From assembly GCA_012932295.1 (NCBI GenBank), contig JAAONU010000001.1:53498901-53562900 (forward strand): a stretch of 64,000 bases of DNA, written 5' to 3'. This document shows, one piece after another, positions 59,069 through 64,000 of the stretch; the first letter of the stretch is position 1, and each line of letters opens with the position of its first letter. Position numbers and translations under genes: made by a program. The notes beneath the pieces are model-generated. The model was not told where the DNA came from. It made no database searches and was given only the letters and a program-made list of their open reading frames with translations. Origin of the DNA: Cyclina sinensis (taxonomy: Eukaryota; Mollusca; Bivalvia; Venerida; Veneridae).

Positions 59069-60526
59069 AACTAAATTGTGACTGAACGCTTTTTTTGTTG
59101 TGAAGTGTAGCGATAATAGTATCGTATATAATATCTATGCAGTGTGTACTGCTAAAACTTAAAGTTACTCAACCGTATAAAGTATATTGATTGTACCTGT
59201 TTTTATTGACTGAGTGAACACAATGTTTAAATGATCTACTTTAAAAAGCGTTATCAGATAGCGTCTGTACTTTCGTAAGACTGCTTAGGTATTGTTCAAT
59301 GTTTTTTTTTACCTTTATTTAGAATAGTAGCATAACAACCTCCTTCTAGATTTAATTAATTTAATGATCCTTTTTTTAACCATAAAATTCTTATAAAATA
59401 ATTTAAAAATATATACATGAACCTTTTTGTATATCTACATTGAAAAAAAAAGAAGAAACAACCATGTTCACAAACATAGTTGTATTACATGAAGAGTATA
59501 TCTCTTAAAAGATATCTTTATATCCTGATCTCAATTTTAAGTACTGTGTTTTTGAGTTCTTTAAATATTGGATCTGAGTAAACAAAAAAATACTTTTCGC
59601 AACGAAAATTATGAACATTCTATTTAGAAACGTTAGCGATGAACGTTTTTATCTCATATGCTATCTTAATGCTTAGGCTTACTCTTTAATGATCCAATAT
59701 ACATCTACTGCTAATTATCAATTTTATTTACAGTAATAGGATTTAAATCCTTCATAAATGCAAAAAAGAGTGTAAACTATGGAATTCGTTAAAAGATTTT
59801 TCTATAATTTTCGACATCTTTTGTTTAGAAAAATCACAAGCGTAAGCTTTAAGAAATAGCGAATGATAACTGACGGAAAATAGCCTTATATGAATTTTGT
59901 TGCTATAATTTTCGATTTCGAGCAACAAAAACTTCAATAAAACTTTATATATTTATCTTTATAAAATCGAATACTGGCTGTTATTGTTACGTTTCGTATT
60001 TATCAAACTTAATAATAGAGAAACATGTTTTAAAGAGTATGAGTAAAGAATATCTTCGAATTGTCAACTTCTTTTGTTAAGAAAAAATGTAGTGTGTATT
60101 TTGAAGATATTTCTATGCTATATAAAACAACTTAAAGGAAATGATAATGTGTATTATATTAAACATGCACCGTGTCAATGTTAATGTCTTATATAAAATA
60201 TACTTTTCAGGTATAAAAGGTATATCAAATGTAAATTCTACATATATATAATACGTTTTTTTATTAAAAAAAAAGCTAACTGACTATTTTTTGTTGAGGA
60301 AAACAATTGTTATTGTTTCTTTTGTAAATATGTATGTTTTTATAAGAGCTCTTTCTAATTAGGTATCTCTTATACACTGCTCATATAGCGGAATGAAGGT
60401 TTTGTTTTTACCCTTTATGTACATAGTTCAATCGACCATGTTTATTTTTTTTCATCCATTTCAACTTATCACTGTAGGTGTTGTCTCAGATGTTGCCAGA
60501 GCCGCTTTAATCTTATCTTTAGTAAC
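59069..60526 (+). other. 1.46-kb inter-ORF spacer of the LINE
   Basis: Very AT-rich, with no open frame of note on the plus strand. ORF1 and ORF2 of L1-type elements are normally close together, so the length is unusual. It could be a genuine spacer or hold an unrecognised insertion; no inverted ends or target duplication were noticed. Confidence 0.55.
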
Positions 60527-63500
60527 ATGAGTGTAAAAATATCATCTTATAATGTAAGAGGGCTAGGAAATAAAGTAAAACGTAATGCAATTTTTCATTT
60601 CATTGAAGATCAATGTATTGATATTTGTTTTATTCAAGAAGCACACTTTATTAAATCATTGTTAACATCTTGGACAAAAGAATCAAATTACGACATGTAT
60701 TTCAGTGGTGAATCTACAAAAAGTGCAGGAGTAGGCTTTTTGATAAATAGAAAAAAGTCAATTAAAGTTAGGGAAACAAAAGAAATCGAAATAGGAAGAG
60801 CAATGTACATGCAATGTGAAATAAATAACATTAAATACAATTTAATAAACGTTTATGGACCGAATAAAGACGATTCCAAGCTCCTTGATAATATAATAAA
60901 TACCACTAAAAATTTAAGTAAAACATACACCATTTTAGGAGGTGATTGGAATTTAACTTTAGATCCAAAAAAAGATAAAAGGGGAGGAAATATGAATACG
61001 CATAATTCATGCAGGAAAAAACTTACTGAAATCATGGAACAATTTGATTTAGTAGATATATGGAGAACCATGCACCCAAATCATAACAGATATACATGGA
61101 AGACACGTAAGGTATCTTGTCGATTAGACTATTTTATCGTCTCTAAAGATCTTGTAACGTCTATATCAAAATCTGATATTACTAATAGCATAAATTCAGA
61201 TCATTTTATTCCGAATATATATATCCAAGTAGAAAAATTAAAAAGAGGTAAAAGTAACTATAAAATGAATAACTCTATTTTGTTTAATGAAAAATTCAAA
61301 GAAAATGTTAAAAAGGCTATTTCAGAATTAAAGGAGATTAATAAAGACACAAATCCACAAATACTATGGGAACTGATAAAAGGTACAGTCAGAAATGAAA
61401 GCATAAAATTTTCAAGTAATTTCAACAAGCAGAAAGAGAATGAAATAGAAAACCTCAATAAAAAAATTTCCCTTTTACTCGAGCAAACCCAAAACAACAA
61501 TAAAGTTAATTTGGAAGAACAACTTAATATCGAACGTGCTAAATTAAATGAAATATACGAGCAAAAAGCGGAGGGTTTTATCACTAGACTGAAGTATACA
61601 CATCTAGTGAATGAAGATAAAAATATAAAATTATTAAAACAATTAGAAAATCAAAAACAAGAAAGTAAAACAATTAAAATTTTAAATATAGACGGAAAAG
61701 AAATAAATAAACAAGAACAAATTTTGAAGGAAACAGCAAAGTATTTAAAAAAGTTCTACGCTAAAAAAGGTCCATCAAATAATACTTTAACAGATTTAAA
61801 AATACAGGATATGCCAAAATTAAACGTATTAGAAAGTCAATCGTGCGAAGGTGCATTAACCTTAGAGGAAATTACATCGTCCATAAAAGAGATGAAGAAC
61901 GGCAAAAGTCCGGGGTCTGATGGAATAAATGTAGAATTTTATAAACTTTTCTGGAATGAAATTAAAACAGATTTATTGAACGCACTCAATTACTCTTTTA
62001 AAACTAACAGTATGTCAGAACTACAAAACCAAAGTTTAATCACTCTTCTACCAAAACCAAATAAAGATCATACAAATATCGAAAATTGGAGGCCAATTAG
62101 TTTACTAAATGTTGATTATAAAATAGCAACGAAGTCGATCGCATCAAGAATTAAAAAAGTTTTAAATGATATAATTCATAAAAGTCAAACTGGTTTTGTC
62201 AAAAATAGATACATTGGAGAAAACATTAGAGTTCTTGAAGATATTATTGAAATTACATACAATAACAACACTCCTGGTATGCTCTTATTTACAGATTTTG
62301 AAAAAGCTTTTGATAGTTTAAACCATGATTTCATGTTTAATATGTTTCATATGTTAAATTTTGGAGAAGATATAAAAAAATGGATAAAACTTTTTTACAA
62401 GTCACCAAAGAGTGCTGTCACAAACAATGGATTCAATTCAGACTTTTTTGCTTTAGAAAGAGGTGTAAGACAAGGTTGCCCACTGTCGCCTTATATTTTT
62501 ATCATATGTATTGAAATACTTTCATTTGCATTACGTAAGAACTCTTCTATTAAAGGAATACATGCGTTTGGTAAAGAAATAAAAAATGTAATGTTTGCAG
62601 ACGATACAACAGTGTTGTTAGATGGCTCAAAAAATAGTTTCGACAATACTTTAAAACTTTTTGAAACATTCGGAGAAATGTCTGGTTTAAAACTGAACTA
62701 CAAGAAATGTGTTGTTCTGAAAATTGGTTCATTAAGAAATGAGCATGACCTTATCTATTCAAAGAAAAAAGATATTCAATGGAACTGTACCGAGGCAAAA
62801 TCGTTGGGTATTATTTTTCATGCAGATCCCAAAAGATTAATTGAATTGAACTATGAGTCAAAAACAAAAGAATTTTATACGGAGCTTAATAAATGGAAAT
62901 CAAAACATCTTTCCACTATAGCCAATATAACAATTTTAAAGTCCTTGATATTACCAAAGCTCACTTATCTCTTTTCTGTAATCCCAAATCCGAAATCTGA
63001 AATAATTAAGAAACTTAAACAAGACACCTTCGAATTTATATGGAAATCTAAACGGGACAAAGTAAAAAGAGAGACAGTTATTAAAGATTACAAATACGGA
63101 GGTTTAAAAATGGTAGATATAGAGATATACATCAATTCACTTAAAGCTACATGGGTCAAAAAACTTCTAGATGATAACAACAAAAGCTACTGGAAACATA
63201 TCTACTTAAGCGAGTTAGACAAAAATGGAGGAATTACTATTTTTGAGTCACAATTAAATACAAAAGATGCAGAAAGGATAAAGTTAAAAAGTTTATTCTT
63301 AAAAGATATACTTAAAGCTTGGTGTAAAATAAATTATAACACAGATACTTCTTTATTCTCAAATACTGTAATATGGAATAACAGTAACATAAAATGTTCA
63401 AAAAATCTGTTTTGCAATAATGTATGGTTAAGAAGTGGTATTAAATATTTTTCAGATATATTTGATTTAGAAAACAATGCATTTTTTAATTTCAATATTT

Positions 63501-63667
63501 TAAAAACAAAATATAATCTGAAAATTAAAGAATATCTTTTTCACCAAAAACTTAAAGCTAGTATAAAAGAGATATTAAAAAAAAAATTTCAGTCATTAAT
63601 GCGGATAAAATTTTCACCTATCAAAAAATCTTTAAAACCGAAAGGAAAAGTATTTCAAAATTATTAA
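60527..63667 (+). CDS. LINE ORF2: endonuclease-reverse transcriptase, frameshifted near the end
   Basis: The enzyme nicks target DNA and copies the LINE RNA from the nick. Residues 1-240 form an APE-type endonuclease: SSYNVRGLG, FIQEAH, YGPN, GGDWN (138-142), RLDYF and SDH (224-226). The reverse transcriptase follows, with NGKSPGSDG, LLPKPN, ENWRPISLLN, FTDFEKAFDS (catalytic Asp 590), GVRQGCPLSPY and FADDTTVL (Asp 692-693). Only one stop ends the frame, at 63665-63667, after an out-of-frame tail that begins at the A10 run 63577-63586. Past that run the -1 frame continues the family-like sequence, so one A appears to be missing. ATG 60527 gives MSVKISSYNV, the usual short lead into the endonuclease. 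Clade L1/Tx1 by motif pattern. Confidence 0.92.
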   Translation: MSVKISSYNVRGLGNKVKRNAIFHFIEDQCIDICFIQEAHFIKSLLTSWTKESNYDMYFSGESTKSAGVGFLINRKKSIKVRETKEIEIGRAMYMQCEINNIKYNLINVYGPNKDDSKLLDNIINTTKNLSKTYTILGGDWNLTLDPKKDKRGGNMNTHNSCRKKLTEIMEQFDLVDIWRTMHPNHNRYTWKTRKVSCRLDYFIVSKDLVTSISKSDITNSINSDHFIPNIYIQVEKLKRGKSNYKMNNSILFNEKFKENVKKAISELKEINKDTNPQILWELIKGTVRNESIKFSSNFNKQKENEIENLNKKISLLLEQTQNNNKVNLEEQLNIERAKLNEIYEQKAEGFITRLKYTHLVNEDKNIKLLKQLENQKQESKTIKILNIDGKEINKQEQILKETAKYLKKFYAKKGPSNNTLTDLKIQDMPKLNVLESQSCEGALTLEEITSSIKEMKNGKSPGSDGINVEFYKLFWNEIKTDLLNALNYSFKTNSMSELQNQSLITLLPKPNKDHTNIENWRPISLLNVDYKIATKSIASRIKKVLNDIIHKSQTGFVKNRYIGENIRVLEDIIEITYNNNTPGMLLFTDFEKAFDSLNHDFMFNMFHMLNFGEDIKKWIKLFYKSPKSAVTNNGFNSDFFALERGVRQGCPLSPYIFIICIEILSFALRKNSSIKGIHAFGKEIKNVMFADDTTVLLDGSKNSFDNTLKLFETFGEMSGLKLNYKKCVVLKIGSLRNEHDLIYSKKKDIQWNCTEAKSLGIIFHADPKRLIELNYESKTKEFYTELNKWKSKHLSTIANITILKSLILPKLTYLFSVIPNPKSEIIKKLKQDTFEFIWKSKRDKVKRETVIKDYKYGGLKMVDIEIYINSLKATWVKKLLDDNNKSYWKHIYLSELDKNGGITIFESQLNTKDAERIKLKSLFLKDILKAWCKINYNTDTSLFSNTVIWNNSNIKCSKNLFCNNVWLRSGIKYFSDIFDLENNAFFNFNILKTKYNLKIKEYLFHQKLKASIKEILKKKFQSLMRIKFSPIKKSLKPKGKVFQNY

Positions 63668-64000
63668 CAGACATACAACTGGCAAAAGTTCCAAACGAAA
63701 AAGAAAAATACCAAATTAAATGGGAGCATGCTTTAAATCTCGAAAACAATATAAACTGGGAAAAAATTAATATTATGCCTTTTAAACTTACTAAAGAAAG
63801 TAAAACCCAAAATTTCCAATACAATTTCATTCATAGAAATATCACAACGAATACTTTTCTATTAAAATGCAAAATAGTTGAATCAAGTCTCTGTTCCTTC
63901 TGTAATGAAGCAATTGAAACTATAGATCACTTATTTTGGGAATGCTTTTATACTCAACGTTTTTGGAATCAAGTACGAAAATATATTAATAACAAAGATA
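63587..64000 (+). pseudogene. ORF2 C-terminal part in shifted frame
   Basis: Reading in the frame one base earlier than ORF2 gives KLLTDIQLAK, WEHALNLENN and then a Cys-rich block CSFCNEAIETIDHLFWEC (63892-63945) followed by FW, the CCHC zinc knuckle found at the end of L1-type ORF2 proteins. It stays open to the window edge. Confidence 0.85.

Larger units (their letters stand above)
57117..64000 (+). mobile_element. L1/Tx1-type LINE, 3' end beyond window
   Basis: A two-ORF non-LTR retrotransposon. ORF1 is a coiled-coil RNA-binding protein; ORF2 has an apurinic-type endonuclease and a reverse transcriptase. The 5' region is duplicated in tandem (57121-57576 and 57577-58032). The element starts near 57117 and continues past 64000, so its 3' tail and target duplication are not seen. 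ORF1 is intact; ORF2 has one frameshift. Near-intactness and two differences in a 456-bp duplication suggest recent activity. Confidence 0.9.

Overview
The window looks like nuclear DNA of a lophotrochozoan animal, most probably a bivalve mollusc. It is AT-rich. Genes are split into short coding blocks with GT...AG borders, tRNA-derived SINEs and foldback elements are scattered through it, and an L1/Tx1-type LINE sits at the right end. Species cannot be fixed from the sequence alone. All calls come from reading the sequence; no alignment or database search was run.

Bases 1-37800 hold a tandem cluster of immunoglobulin-superfamily (IgSF) receptor genes, all on the plus strand. Copy 1 (2041-9572) is cut at the left edge and shows six Ig domains, a transmembrane (TM) exon and a tyrosine-containing tail. 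Copy 2 (17470-28057) is the most complete: signal peptide, a V-like Ig domain, six more Ig domains, TM exon and tail. Copy 3 (31311-35821) is a decayed relic with deletions, frameshifts, a nonsense codon and a 434-bp insertion. A few exon scraps of a fourth copy lie at 37619-37755. Almost every Ig domain is one exon flanked by phase-1 introns, so domains can be lost or skipped without changing frame. The tails carry YxxL/V motifs, including SPYSEL/SPYSEV, which fits the ITIM consensus, so the natural reading is a cell-surface immune or adhesion receptor that signals through SH2-domain proteins. Several splice sites are non-canonical: a GC donor in copy 1, an AT acceptor and a GA donor in copy 2.

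Bases 37800-57000 are mostly gene-free. The main item is a 2517-bp element (44941-47457) with about 200-bp terminal inverted repeats built from short iterated motifs and flanked by a 5-bp target duplication ACATT. It contains a SINE and a GC-rich open frame. There are also SINEs, a foldback repeat, simple repeats and a hAT transposase C-terminal relic (56334-56550, minus).

Bases 57117-64000 hold a LINE of L1/Tx1 type running off the right edge: a 456-bp tandem duplication of its 5' region, ORF1 (57860-59068), a long 1.46-kb spacer, and ORF2 (from 60527, endonuclease plus reverse transcriptase). ORF2 is frameshifted at an A10 run, and its C-terminal zinc knuckle continues in another frame to the window end.
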